NCBI GenBank assembly: GCA_964439835.1
Contig: CAYTPQ010000005.1
Location: 40,971-104,970, forward strand
From: JAGNLM01 sp964439835
Lineage (GTDB): Bacteria > Pseudomonadota > Gammaproteobacteria > JAABTG01
Direction: 5' to 3'
DNA: 64,000 nt
A program made the position numbers and the translations under genes. This document shows, in pieces, positions 32,826 through 40,866 of this stretch (positions are counted from its first letter, which is position 1; each line of letters opens with the position of its first letter). Below the pieces are notes generated by a model that made no database searches, was not told the origin of the DNA, and saw only the letters and a program-made list of their open reading frames with translations.

Positions 32826-33281
32826 GTGGAAGAGGACGAGTTCCGCAAGACCTACGAGGACGTCCGGGAGCTGCCCTGCGCCTTCGAGAAGGCGCTGCTC
32901 AACCGCCAGTGCGACTGCTCGAAGGTCCAGCGCTTCAACCTCGGCGAGCGCGAGGGCGTGACCTGCGGCGCCTGGACGGCCCAGCAGAACTGCACCATGC
33001 TGCTCGGGTTGCTGCGCGAGAACGCCCGTTTCGCCCTGCGCGCCACGTCGCTCCCTGGCCCGCTGCCGCACGCCCGAGAGCTCAAGGTCCAGGCCGGCGG
33101 TCTGCGTGGCCTGCAGGCCCTGGCCGGATCGCCGGAGGGCTCGCCTGCGGTCCCCGACGTGTACGCGCTGGTCCTTGCGCTGCAATCGCGTTACGGCAGC
33201 CTGGAGCGCATCCCTTTCGAGGGCGTCGTGCGGGCAATCGCCGGCTTCGAGACCCGCCGGCGCGGGTCCCGTCAGTCGTAG
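32826..33281 (+). CDS. Cysteine-rich conserved protein of unknown function
   Basis: A 151-residue soluble protein starting at a GTG. The first 60 residues contain five cysteines in LPCAFEKALLNRQCDCSKVQ and VTCGAWTAQQNC, a pattern that could bind a metal or an iron-sulfur cluster. The rest is helical (MLLGLLRENARFALRATSLP). I recall similar proteins in other sulfur-oxidising gammaproteobacteria but cannot name the family. It is 11 bases downstream of hslR and overlaps the opposite-strand S24 gene by ten bases at its end. Confidence 0.75.
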   Translation: MEEDEFRKTYEDVRELPCAFEKALLNRQCDCSKVQRFNLGEREGVTCGAWTAQQNCTMLLGLLRENARFALRATSLPGPLPHARELKVQAGGLRGLQALAGSPEGSPAVPDVYALVLALQSRYGSLERIPFEGVVRAIAGFETRRRGSRQS

Positions 33282-33595
33282 CGCTTGCGGTCGCGCCGGC
33301 GCCGCCCCGCCTGTTGCACGACGACCCCGCGCACGTCCTGCACGCCGTTCGCGAGCGGCAGGTCCGGGTAGGCGGAGTTGAGGGCGGCCAGGTAGAAGAC
33401 CCCCTCGCGCTCCGCAAGCTGGCGGAAGATCAGCTCCTCACCCTGCAAGGCGAGCACGTAGGCCCCCGCGCGGGCCACGCCGGTCGGGTCGACGATGATG
33501 ATGCAGCCGTCCCGGAACTCGGGCTCCATGCTGTCGCCGATGACCTGCAGGGCGAACGGTTCCGCCTCCGAACAGCTCGAGTAATGCTCGTCCAC
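33272..33595 (-). CDS. Stand-alone LexA-like S24 domain protein lacking the catalytic Lys
   Basis: A protein of about 107 residues consisting only of a LexA/CI-type S24 domain. The Ser motif VIGDSMEPEFRDG is intact (Ser22), but where LexA has its catalytic Lys (VKRL) this protein reads LIFRQL, Arg in place of Lys. No helix-turn-helix domain precedes it. The GTG at 33595 is preceded by GGGAGG with six bases of spacing; a GTG at 33643 would add 16 residues. It may be a non-cleaving ligand or protein binder. Function is unknown. Confidence 0.75.
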   Translation of the reverse strand: MDEHYSSCSEAEPFALQVIGDSMEPEFRDGCIIIVDPTGVARAGAYVLALQGEELIFRQLAEREGVFYLAALNSAYPDLPLANGVQDVRGVVVQQAGRRRRDRKRYD

Positions 33596-33645
33596 GTTGG
33601 CCCTCCCGACTACCCTGCCGACCCCTGACGAGTCTCCGCCCACGT

Positions 33646-33714
33646 CGTCACCCCGACGAGCGCCGGGCCTGGGTCGGTGATTGTCCTGAATTACGGCCTT
33701 CGCCGGAATGACGA
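33646..33714. repeat. REP-like element, diverged
   Basis: Starts GTCACCCCGACGAGCGCCGG and ends ACGGCCTTCGCCGGAATGAC. These are the two outer parts of the same REP-like family as 24335-24412, with the middle changed. It lies upstream of the S24 gene. Confidence 0.55.
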
Positions 33715-33885
33715 CGAATGCCCTTCGAGGTTCCCTGGAAGGGTATCCCAGAGTCAGCCGGGCTATCCGCTCGATTTCCTGCGGGATTCGAACGCGAGCG
33801 TCCCCCTGCCCCCAGCCCCGCTCGCCGGCGCCTAGCCGCGCCGACGGCGGCCCGGGTATGCTTGCCCCGGGTCGAGGAACCGCCG

Positions 33886-34359
33886 ATGCGCTCGCCGCTC
33901 CACGCCTTACTGGACGAACCGGACTTTGCGGAGGGCGTGGCGTGGCGCCGCGTCGGCTACCGCACGCGCGAGGCCATCGTCCGCGAGGGGGAACAGGCCA
34001 AGGACGTCTTCCTGGTCCTCGCCGGCACAGTCGAGGTCACGGGCACCGTCGAGCTCGACGAGCAGCGCCGGGTCCACCCCGGGTTCTGCGAGTTGCACGC
34101 GGGGGACGTCTTCGGCGAGCTCTGCCTGTTCGACGACGAGCCGCGCAGCGCCACCGTCGTGGCGGTCACCGACTGCGAGATCGCCATCGTGGACGGACAG
34201 TCGTTGCTGCGCTACCTGGACCTCCACCCCGCCCGGGGCTACTTCATCCTGCGCCACATCGTGCAGACCCTGGTCGAGCGCCTGCGCACGTCCAACCGTC
34301 GCTTCCTCTCGGTGTTCAGCTGGGGCCTCAAGGCCCACCAGATCGACCGGCACCTGTAA
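33886..34359 (+). CDS. Single cyclic-nucleotide-binding domain protein
   Basis: A 157-residue protein made of one CNB (CRP/FNR sensor) domain: REGEQAKDVFLVLAGTVEVT, then LHAGDVFGELCLFDDEPRSA, the phosphate-binding cassette region, then VVAVTDCEIAIVDGQSLLRY. There is no helix-turn-helix after it; the C-terminus SWGLKAHQIDRHL is short. Such proteins bind cAMP or another ligand and act by protein contacts. The start at 33886 has a GAGG upstream. It is followed after 83 bases by aroG, which has its own promoter. Confidence 0.85.
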   Translation: MRSPLHALLDEPDFAEGVAWRRVGYRTREAIVREGEQAKDVFLVLAGTVEVTGTVELDEQRRVHPGFCELHAGDVFGELCLFDDEPRSATVVAVTDCEIAIVDGQSLLRYLDLHPARGYFILRHIVQTLVERLRTSNRRFLSVFSWGLKAHQIDRHL

Positions 34360-34409
34360 GTCAGTCGCTCTGGTGCCATCAGCGGGCGTCCGGCCGGGCC
34401 CGCGGGCTG

Positions 34410-34418
34410 TGGTAAACT
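34410..34418 (+). promoter_or_regulatory. Extended -10 promoter element of aroG
   Basis: TGG-TAAACT within CTGTGGTAAACTCGCTGCA: an extended -10 (TGN plus TAAACT), 24 bases before the aroG ATG. A closely similar TGTGATAAACTTGCAGCA precedes gpmI. No good -35 hexamer is visible, as expected for extended -10 promoters. Confidence 0.5.
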
Positions 34419-34442
34419 CGCTGCACCTGCAACGCTCGAGCC

Positions 34443-35516
34443 ATGACCGCTTCCGTCCTGCCACCGTACCGCACCGAGGACCTGCGCATCGCGTCGATCG
34501 ACGCGGTGAGTACGCCGGCGGAGGTGCACGCGGACTTTCCCGGCTCGATGGCGGCGCAGCGCACGACCTTCGAGACCCGCCAGTCCATCCGCGCGATCCT
34601 GAACGGCGAGGACGACCGGCTGCTGGTGGTCGTCGGCCCCTGCTCGATCCACGACGTCGCCGCCGCCCGGGAGTACGCCCGCCGGCTCCTGCTGCAGCGC
34701 CAGGCGCTTGCCGACGCGCTGCTGGTGGTCATGCGGGTCTACTTCGAGAAGCCGCGCACCACGGTCGGCTGGAAGGGGCTGATCAACGACCCCGACCTCG
34801 ACGAGACCTTCCGTATCAATAAGGGCCTGTGCCTGGCGCGCCACCTGCTGGTGGACCTGAACGAGATGGGGGTCCCGGCGGGTACCGAGTACCTGGACCT
34901 GATCACGCCGCAGTACGTCAACGACCTGATCAGCTGGGGCGCGATCGGGGCCCGGACCACCGAGAGTCAGGTCCACCGCGAGCTCGCCTCCGGCCTGTCG
35001 TGCCCCGTCGGGTTCAAGAACGGTACAGACGGCAACGTGCGGATCGCGATCGACGCCATCCGTTCGGCCTCGCAGCCGCACCGGTTCCTCTCGTACACCA
35101 AGACCGGGCACTCGGCGATCTTCGCCACCCGCGGCAACGACGACACCCACATCATCCTGCGCGGCGGGCGCAAGCCCAACTACGATGCCGCCTCCGTCGA
35201 CGAGGCCTCGCAACAGCTGCGCAGGGCCGGCCTGCCGCGGCGGCTCATGATCGACTTCAGCCACGCCAACAGCGGCAAGGACCCGCTGCGCCAGGTCGCC
35301 GTGGCCGAAGACGTAGGCCGTCAGATCGCCTCGGGCGAGCGCCGGATCATCGGTGCGATGATCGAGAGCCACCTGGTCGGCGGACGGCAGGACGTGCTGC
35401 CGGGCGAGCCCCTGGTCTTCGGCCAGAGCATCACCGACGCCTGCCTGGCCTGGGACGAGACGGTGCCCGTGCTCGAGACCCTGGCGGGGGCCGTCCGCGA
35501 CCGGCGCGGGCGTTAG
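34443..35516 (+). CDS. aroG: 3-deoxy-7-phosphoheptulonate (DAHP) synthase, class I
   Basis: A 357-residue enzyme condensing phosphoenolpyruvate and erythrose 4-phosphate, the first step of aromatic amino acid synthesis. Hallmarks are VVVGPCSIHDVAAAREYA (about 61-78), RVYFEKPRTTVGWKGLINDP, CPVGFKNGTDGN and the metal-site DFSHANSGKD. Which of AroF, AroG or AroH isoforms, and so which amino acid inhibits it, cannot be read with confidence. It has its own extended -10 promoter. It converges with gpsA. Confidence 0.95.
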   Translation: MTASVLPPYRTEDLRIASIDAVSTPAEVHADFPGSMAAQRTTFETRQSIRAILNGEDDRLLVVVGPCSIHDVAAAREYARRLLLQRQALADALLVVMRVYFEKPRTTVGWKGLINDPDLDETFRINKGLCLARHLLVDLNEMGVPAGTEYLDLITPQYVNDLISWGAIGARTTESQVHRELASGLSCPVGFKNGTDGNVRIAIDAIRSASQPHRFLSYTKTGHSAIFATRGNDDTHIILRGGRKPNYDAASVDEASQQLRRAGLPRRLMIDFSHANSGKDPLRQVAVAEDVGRQIASGERRIIGAMIESHLVGGRQDVLPGEPLVFGQSITDACLAWDETVPVLETLAGAVRDRRGR

Positions 35517-35520
35517 ACAC

Positions 35521-36519
35521 TCAGGCCCGCTCGGAGTGGGCGTCCTCGCGGGCGAGTAAGGAACGCACCGCCTCCAGGGGGGAAAGGCCCTCGTAGAGCA
35601 CACGATACACCGCGTGGCAGATCGGCATCTCGGCGCCGTATCGAGTCGCCAGCCGCTCGACCTCCAGGGTCGTGGCGACCCCCTCCACCACCTGACCGAT
35701 CTCGGCCTCGGCCCCCCGGACCGAGGCCCCCCGCGCGAGCGCGAGACCCATCCGGCGGTTGCGGGACTGGTCGTCGGTGCAGGTCAGGACCAGGTCGCCG
35801 AGACCGGCGAGTCCCATGAACGTCTCGCGCTCGCCACCCATGGCGACGCCGAGCCGCATCATCTCGGCCAGGCCTCGCGTGATCAGGGCCGCCCGGGTGT
35901 TGGCGCCGAAGCCGAGACCGTCGGCGGCGCCGGCGGCGATGGCCAGGACGTTCTTGACTGCCCCCCCGATCTCCACCCCGACCACGTCGCGGCTCACGTA
36001 GACCCGGAAGGTCGGGCTGTGGACCGCGAGCGCCAGGTCGTGGGCGAAGGACTCGTCGGGGGAGGCGACGGTGATGGCCGTGGGCAGCCCGCGGGCCACC
36101 TCCCGGGCGAAGCTCGGCCCGGACAGGACGGCGACGGGCACCTCCGCGCCGAGGCGCTCGCGCACGACCTCGTGCAGCGGCCGCGCCGTCTTCGGTTCCA
36201 GTCCCTTGGTGGCCCAGGCGACCCGGCAGCCCCGCCGCAGCGACGGGCGCACGCGGTCCAGTACCTCGGCGAAGAACTGGCTGGGGACGACCAGCAGCAG
36301 GTCGCCCGCCTCCACCAGCGTCTCGTCGAGGTCGGCCGACAGACCGAGCGTCTCGGGGAGGGGGACGCCTGGCAAGAATTCGACGTTCTCCCGGTCCCGC
36401 ACGAGCCGCTCCATGTGGTCCGGGTCGTGCCCCCAGAGGCGGGTGGGTACCCCGTTGCGCGCAAGGAGCACCGCGAGCGCGGTGCCCCAGGACCCCGCCC
36501 CCAAGACTGCGACGGCCAC
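35521..36519 (-). CDS. gpsA: Glycerol-3-phosphate dehydrogenase [NAD(P)+]
   Basis: A 332-residue cytoplasmic enzyme making sn-glycerol 3-phosphate for phospholipids. The Rossmann motif GAGSWGTALAVLLARNG begins at residue 7; catalytic Lys is within GVEIGGAVKNVLAIAAG (about 181-197). ARGLAEM and the GLAGLGDLVLTCT segment follow. It starts with GTG, four bases after the secB stop. The order rhodanese-secB-gpsA is the common gammaproteobacterial arrangement. Confidence 0.95.
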   Translation of the reverse strand: MAVAVLGAGSWGTALAVLLARNGVPTRLWGHDPDHMERLVRDRENVEFLPGVPLPETLGLSADLDETLVEAGDLLLVVPSQFFAEVLDRVRPSLRRGCRVAWATKGLEPKTARPLHEVVRERLGAEVPVAVLSGPSFAREVARGLPTAITVASPDESFAHDLALAVHSPTFRVYVSRDVVGVEIGGAVKNVLAIAAGAADGLGFGANTRAALITRGLAEMMRLGVAMGGERETFMGLAGLGDLVLTCTDDQSRNRRMGLALARGASVRGAEAEIGQVVEGVATTLEVERLATRYGAEMPICHAVYRVLYEGLSPLEAVRSLLAREDAHSERA

Positions 36520-36523
36520 GGAC

Positions 36524-37009
36524 TCAGTGCTGGGGCGCGGCGGCCGTCGCCTGGCTCGCCTGCTGGCGCAGGTGCTGGGCGTAGAGGGCGTCGAAGTTGA
36601 CCGGCGCCACGAGGAACTGGGGGAAGCTGCCCCGTGTCACCAGGTCGGAGATGGTCTCCCGGAGGTACGGGAACAGGACGTTCGGGCAGTAGCTCCCGAG
36701 CAGCGGGCTCAGCTCCGCGTCGGTGAAGCCGACCGCGGCGAAGATCCCGGCCTGCTTGACCTCCACCAGGAAGGCGGTCTCCTCACCCGACTTGACCGTC
36801 ACCGTCGCCGTCACGGTGACCTCGTGCTGATTCGGTCCGACGACGCGGCTGACGGTGCCGAGGTTCAAGCTGACCTCCGGGCGCCACTCCCGGGCAAAGA
36901 CGTCGGGCACGTTGGGCGACTCGAAGGAGATGTCCTTCACGTAGACCCGCTGGATCGCGAACTGCTTCTGGGCCGGTCCGCCTGGGGCGGTTTCGTCCGA
37001 TGCTGGCAT
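36524..37009 (-). CDS. secB: Protein-export chaperone SecB
   Basis: A 161-residue SecB, the tetrameric chaperone that keeps precursors unfolded and passes them to SecA. Typical sequence is FAIQRVYVKDISFESPNVPD (23-42), FLVEVKQAGIF and SYCPNVLFPYLRETISDLVT. The N-terminal about 20 residues and the C-terminus (QASQATAAAPQH) are disordered as usual. It precedes gpsA by four bases on the same strand. Confidence 0.96.
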   Translation of the reverse strand: MPASDETAPGGPAQKQFAIQRVYVKDISFESPNVPDVFAREWRPEVSLNLGTVSRVVGPNQHEVTVTATVTVKSGEETAFLVEVKQAGIFAAVGFTDAELSPLLGSYCPNVLFPYLRETISDLVTRGSFPQFLVAPVNFDALYAQHLRQQASQATAAAPQH

Positions 37010-37129
37010 GTGCGTGCTCCCGATAACTGTGAACCGACGCTTGGGCGGCGATGCTGGGCGTGGCCCTGCGTCCCCTCCCGCTAGCGATCGAGCGGGCCGT
37101 TCCTGAAACCCGTTCGCCCCCGGCCGTCG

Positions 37130-37558
37130 CTACTTGGCGCGAACCAGCGGCAGGCTCGCATTCTGCCAGGCCAGGACCCCTCCGCGCAGGTTGTAGACCT
37201 GGGTGAAGCCTGCCCGGGTCAGCGCCGCGCAGGCCGCCTGGGAGCGGCTGCCCGACCGGCACCCGACGATCACCGGCCGCTCCCGGTACTTCTCGAGCTT
37301 GCCCAGGCTGTCCTTCAATTGACCGACGGGCACGTGGACCGAGTTCAGGATGACGCCGTCTTTGAGCTCGTTCGTGTCCCGGACATCGAGGACGACGGCG
37401 TCCTGGTGGTTGATCAGCAGGGTGGCCTCGGCCGGGCCGATGGAGCGGATGCCCTGCAGTCGGCCCTGCACGCCGGTCCAGGCCAGCAGGGCCAGGATCA
37501 CGCCGAGCGCGGCGAACAGACCGACGTGATTGCCCGCGAACTCCAGGAGTTGTTCCAC
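37130..37558 (-). CDS. Membrane-anchored rhodanese domain protein (YibN-like)
   Basis: A 142-residue protein with one N-terminal membrane helix (VGLFAALGVILALLAWTGV, about 12-30) and a rhodanese domain. The active-site loop is CRSGSRS with Cys at about residue 100, so it should be able to carry a persulfide. It starts with GTG. It lies 12 bases downstream of a DUF2892 gene and a degenerate ArsR gene; together these resemble YgaP-type sulfur-transfer loci. In a sulfur oxidiser it could move sulfane sulfur near the membrane. Confidence 0.9.
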   Translation of the reverse strand: MEQLLEFAGNHVGLFAALGVILALLAWTGVQGRLQGIRSIGPAEATLLINHQDAVVLDVRDTNELKDGVILNSVHVPVGQLKDSLGKLEKYRERPVIVGCRSGSRSQAACAALTRAGFTQVYNLRGGVLAWQNASLPLVRAK

Positions 37559-37570
37559 GCCGGCCGTCGC

Positions 37571-37783
37571 CTACAGGCCGCCTGGGCTCACGCCGGCCTT
37601 GCGCAGGATCATGTCGAGCGGGCAGAAGCGGGTGAAGCCGCTCTGCAGGAGGTTGAAGCCCACGAACGCCGTGAACCAGAGCCAGTTCTGGCTGTGGAAG
37701 ATCGGGCTGCCCGGCATCCCCAGGGCGACGGTGATCAGGATGAAGAAGCCCGCGACGATTCGGACGATCCGCTCGATGGTCAT
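37571..37783 (-). CDS. DUF2892 (YgaP-type) small membrane protein
   Basis: A 70-residue protein with two membrane segments (IVRIVAGFFILITVALGM and NWLWFTAFVGFNLLQSGF) followed by the DUF2892 motif TRFCPLDMILRKAG. In YgaP this unit is fused behind a rhodanese domain; here it is separate and lies just upstream of the rhodanese gene, 12 bases apart. A single Cys in FCPLD may receive sulfur. Function of the family is not established. Confidence 0.9.
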   Translation of the reverse strand: MTIERIVRIVAGFFILITVALGMPGSPIFHSQNWLWFTAFVGFNLLQSGFTRFCPLDMILRKAGVSPGGL

Positions 37784-37793
37784 GGCAACCTCC

Positions 37794-37928
37794 TCAGGCG
37801 TGCTTGCAGAACACCTCGCGCATCATGCCGATGAGGCGCAGGGTGGGGGCGTCGCCGACCCGGTAGAAAACCCGGTTGGCGTCCTAACGGCCCGTGAGGA
37901 TACCTTTGTCACGCAGGCTCGCATAGTA
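37794..37928 (-). pseudogene. Remnant of an ArsR/SmtB-family regulator
   Basis: Reading minus-strand from 37928, the frame gives YYASLRDKGILTGR, a TAG stop at 37884-37886, then DANRVFYRVGDAPTLRLIGM, then MREVFCKHA and TGA at 37794-37796. This is the recognition-helix-to-wing and C-terminal part of an ArsR-family repressor (expected LSQHL..LRDKGIL) interrupted by a nonsense codon; the N-terminal half is not recognisable upstream. It lies 10 bases before the DUF2892 gene, where persulfide-responsive ArsR regulators (BigR/SqrR/YgaV type) normally sit. Confidence 0.75.
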
Positions 37929-37980
37929 ATCGACCGGACCGATCGCCGACCGGGGAGGACGGCGGTGGGGGGACAACCTG

Positions 37981-37989
37981 TGATAAACT
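37981..37989 (+). promoter_or_regulatory. Extended -10 promoter element of gpmI
   Basis: TGA-TAAACT within CTGTGATAAACTTGCAGCA, 35 bases before the gpmI start. It matches the aroG element (TGTGGTAAACTCGCTGCA) over most positions, beyond the -10 itself. Confidence 0.45.
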
Positions 37990-38024
37990 TGCAGCAATCC
38001 TGAGCGTCATCCTGCGAATTCGCC

Positions 38025-39587
38025 GTGAGCCCCATCTCCGTACGGGTCCGGCCGGTTGTCCTCGTCGTGCTCGACGGCTGGGGATACCGGGAGGACACCG
38101 CACACAACGCCATCGCCAACGCCCGAACCCCGGTGTGGGACCGGCTCTGGGCCGACCACCCCCACACCCTCCTCGAGGCCTCCGGGGCCGACGTCGGGCT
38201 GCCGGGGGACCAGATGGGAAACTCCGAGGTCGGCCACCTCAACCTCGGCGCGGGAAGGGTCGTGTACCAGGAGTACACCCGCGTGGCGCGGGCGATCCGG
38301 ACCGGGTCCTTCTTCTCCAACCGCACACTGACGGCAGCCGTCGACCAGGCGGTGGCGAACCAGGGGGCTGTGCACGTCCTCGGCCTGCTGTCACCGGGCG
38401 GCGTCCACAGCCACCAGTCCCAGGTGATGGCCTTCATCGACCTGGCCGTCAAGCGCGGGGCGCAACGGGTCTTCCTCCACGCCTTCCTGGACGGTCGCGA
38501 CACGCCGCCCAAGAGCGCCCGGGATTCGATCGCGCTGATGGAGGAGCGCTTCCGCATCCTCCAGACCGGCCGCTTCGCCTCGGTCATCGGGCGCTACTAC
38601 GCCATGGACCGCGACCACCGCTGGCCGCGGATCCGGGCCGCGTACGACCTGATCACCGACGGCATCGCCAAGTTTGGCGCCCCCACCGCCCTGCGTGCGC
38701 TGGAGGCCGCCTACGCCCGCGGCGAGACCGACGAGTTCGTCCAGGCGACCGCGGTGGTCCCGCCGGGCGGTGAGCCGGTGCGGGTCGAGGACGGGGACGT
38801 GGTGGTGTTCATGAACTACCGCTCGGACCGGGCGCGCCAGATCACCCGGGCCTTCGTCGAACGGGACTTCAAGGGCTTCGTCCGCCGCCGCCTGCTGCGC
38901 CTGGGCGCCTTCGTGAGCCTCACCGAGTACAGCGCGGACTTCGACGTCCCGGTCGCCTTTCCGCCCGAGCGCCTGCGCAACGTCTTCGGGGAGTATGTCG
39001 CCGAGTTCGGGTTGCGCCAGCTGCGCATCGCCGAGACCGAGAAGTACGCCCACGTCACCTTCTTCTTCAACGGCGGGCGTGAGGAGCCTTTCAAGGGCGA
39101 AGACCGGATCCTAGTGCCCTCGCCCCAGGTGGCGACCTACGACCTGCAGCCCGAGATGAGCGCCCCCGAGGTCACGGACCGGCTGGTCGCGGCGATCGAG
39201 GGCCGGCGCTACGATGTCTGCATCTGCAACCTCGCGAACCCCGACATGGTCGGCCACACCGGCAACCACGCAGCGACCGTCAGGGCCATCGAGGCGCTGG
39301 ACGCCTGTCTGGGCCGGATCGAGGAGGCCGTGCGCCGCGTCGGCGGGGAGCTGGTCATTACGGCGGACCACGGCAACGCCGAGCAGATGCTGAACCCCGA
39401 GGCGGGCCAGCCGCACACCGCGCACACGCGCAACCCCGTACCCTTCCTTTACGTCGGGGCGCCGGCCCGGGTCACGGGCACCGGTTCGCTGCAGGACGTC
39501 GCCCCAACCCTGCTCCACATCATGGGTCTGCCCCCGCCAAGTGAGATGGGGGGGCACCCGCTGGTCCGGCTCGAAGTGGGGGCGTGA
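38025..39587 (+). CDS. gpmI: 2,3-bisphosphoglycerate-independent phosphoglycerate mutase
   Basis: A 520-residue manganese enzyme of lower glycolysis and gluconeogenesis. The alkaline-phosphatase-like metal site includes Asp17 in VVLVVLDGWGYRED and the phospho-Ser67 in MGNSEVGHLNLGAG. Other motifs are HAFLDGRDTPPKSA and ITADHGNAEQML with NPVPFLYVG near the end. It starts with GTG at 38025. The stop overlaps the envC start (GTGA), an arrangement seen in many gammaproteobacteria (gpmI-envC-ctpA). Confidence 0.96.
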   Translation: MSPISVRVRPVVLVVLDGWGYREDTAHNAIANARTPVWDRLWADHPHTLLEASGADVGLPGDQMGNSEVGHLNLGAGRVVYQEYTRVARAIRTGSFFSNRTLTAAVDQAVANQGAVHVLGLLSPGGVHSHQSQVMAFIDLAVKRGAQRVFLHAFLDGRDTPPKSARDSIALMEERFRILQTGRFASVIGRYYAMDRDHRWPRIRAAYDLITDGIAKFGAPTALRALEAAYARGETDEFVQATAVVPPGGEPVRVEDGDVVVFMNYRSDRARQITRAFVERDFKGFVRRRLLRLGAFVSLTEYSADFDVPVAFPPERLRNVFGEYVAEFGLRQLRIAETEKYAHVTFFFNGGREEPFKGEDRILVPSPQVATYDLQPEMSAPEVTDRLVAAIEGRRYDVCICNLANPDMVGHTGNHAATVRAIEALDACLGRIEEAVRRVGGELVITADHGNAEQMLNPEAGQPHTAHTRNPVPFLYVGAPARVTGTGSLQDVAPTLLHIMGLPPPSEMGGHPLVRLEVGA

Positions 39588-40762
39588 GGCGAGGACTCAC
39601 CACCCTCGCCGTCGCCGCCCTCTTGACGGCGGCCCTGGCGGCGGCCCCGGCCGGCGCAGCACCCCCCTCCCCGACCCGCGAGGATCGGGAGGCGGAACTG
39701 GGGGACGTGCGCCAGCGTATCCAGGAGGTCCGGGGGCGGTTGGAGGAGACCCGTGCCACGCGGGAGGGTCTCCAGGAAGAGCTGCGGACCGTCGAGCTGA
39801 CCGGCGCCCAGCTCGCCGCCGAGGTGCGTCAGGCCGATCGGGCCATCGCCGACGTCCGCACCCGCCTCAGCGCCCTTGGCCGTGAGCGCGAGACCCGGGA
39901 GCGCGCGCTGGCCACCCAGCGCGCGGCGCTGGCCAAGCTCCTGCGGGCCGACTATGCCGCGGGGAGGCACGACTACCTGGCGCTGTTGCTGAACCAGGAG
40001 GACCCCTCCCGTCTCTCTCGCGTCCTGAGCTACCACCGGCACGTGGAGCGCGCGCGGGCCGAGGAGGTATCGCGGCTGCGTGAGCGGCTCGCCGCCCTGG
40101 CCGAGGTCGAGGCCACCCTGGGACGGGAGGAGGAGACCCTGCGGGCGTGGCAGACCGAGAAAGCAGAGGCCCAGAAGGCGCTCGCCGAGCAACGGCAGAC
40201 CCGGGCCACCGTCCTGGCGCGCCTCGGGGAAGAGATCCGGGCGTCCGGCGCGGAACTCGAGCGCCTGACCGCCAACGCGAGGCAGCTGGAGAAGGTCATC
40301 GAGGCCCTGCGGGATGCCCTCCCGGACATCCCCGAGGGGCTTGGTCTGCGCCGGCGCTTCTCCGAGTTGAAGGGCAGCCTGCCGTGGCCCAGCGCCGGCC
40401 GGGTCCGCGCCGGCTTCGGGTCTCCGCGAACCGGCGGGCTGACCTGGCAGGGCGTCGTCATCGAGGCACCGGCGGGGACACCGGTGCTGGCGGTTCACCC
40501 CGGTCGGGTCGCCTTCGCGGACTGGCTGCGCGGCTTCGGGCTCCTGGTCATCGTCGACCACGGCGACGGCTACATGACCCTCTACGGCCAGAACCAGGGT
40601 CTGCTGCGGCAAGCCGGCGACTGGGTCGAGGCCGGGGAGACCATCGCCACCGTCGGCGACACCGGCGGGTCCAGCGAGCCTGGGCTCTACTTCGAGGTCC
40701 GTCAAAAGGGGACCCCCCTGAACCCTTCCCACTGGTGCCGAGGGGCTCCCGGGCGGGGATGA
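39584..40762 (+). CDS. envC: Murein hydrolase activator EnvC
   Basis: A 392-residue periplasmic protein. It has a signal peptide (about 1-26, TLAVAALLTAALAAAPAGA), a long coiled coil (about 30-255, Glu/Arg/Leu-rich) and a C-terminal LytM/M23-like domain (about 285-385). The zinc-binding histidines of active LytM enzymes are missing: the usual GxxHxGxD is GGLTWQGVVI and the HxH position reads LYFEVRQ. This is what EnvC has, consistent with activating amidases at the division site rather than cutting peptidoglycan itself. Confidence 0.92.
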   Translation: MRRGLTTLAVAALLTAALAAAPAGAAPPSPTREDREAELGDVRQRIQEVRGRLEETRATREGLQEELRTVELTGAQLAAEVRQADRAIADVRTRLSALGRERETRERALATQRAALAKLLRADYAAGRHDYLALLLNQEDPSRLSRVLSYHRHVERARAEEVSRLRERLAALAEVEATLGREEETLRAWQTEKAEAQKALAEQRQTRATVLARLGEEIRASGAELERLTANARQLEKVIEALRDALPDIPEGLGLRRRFSELKGSLPWPSAGRVRAGFGSPRTGGLTWQGVVIEAPAGTPVLAVHPGRVAFADWLRGFGLLVIVDHGDGYMTLYGQNQGLLRQAGDWVEAGETIATVGDTGGSSEPGLYFEVRQKGTPLNPSHWCRGAPGRG

Positions 40763-40866
40763 GCGGATCTCCCGGTAGCCGACTCCCCTTTGCCGCCGAG
40801 TACGCGGGGGGTATGCTTCCGGCCAACCTAGGTCACCCACCGGCGCCTACGCGTCGCGAGTCCACG

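Noticed and set aside
39449..40840. A 463-residue frame antisense to gpmI/envC
   Set aside because: Shadow across two overlapping genes with good family matches on the plus strand.
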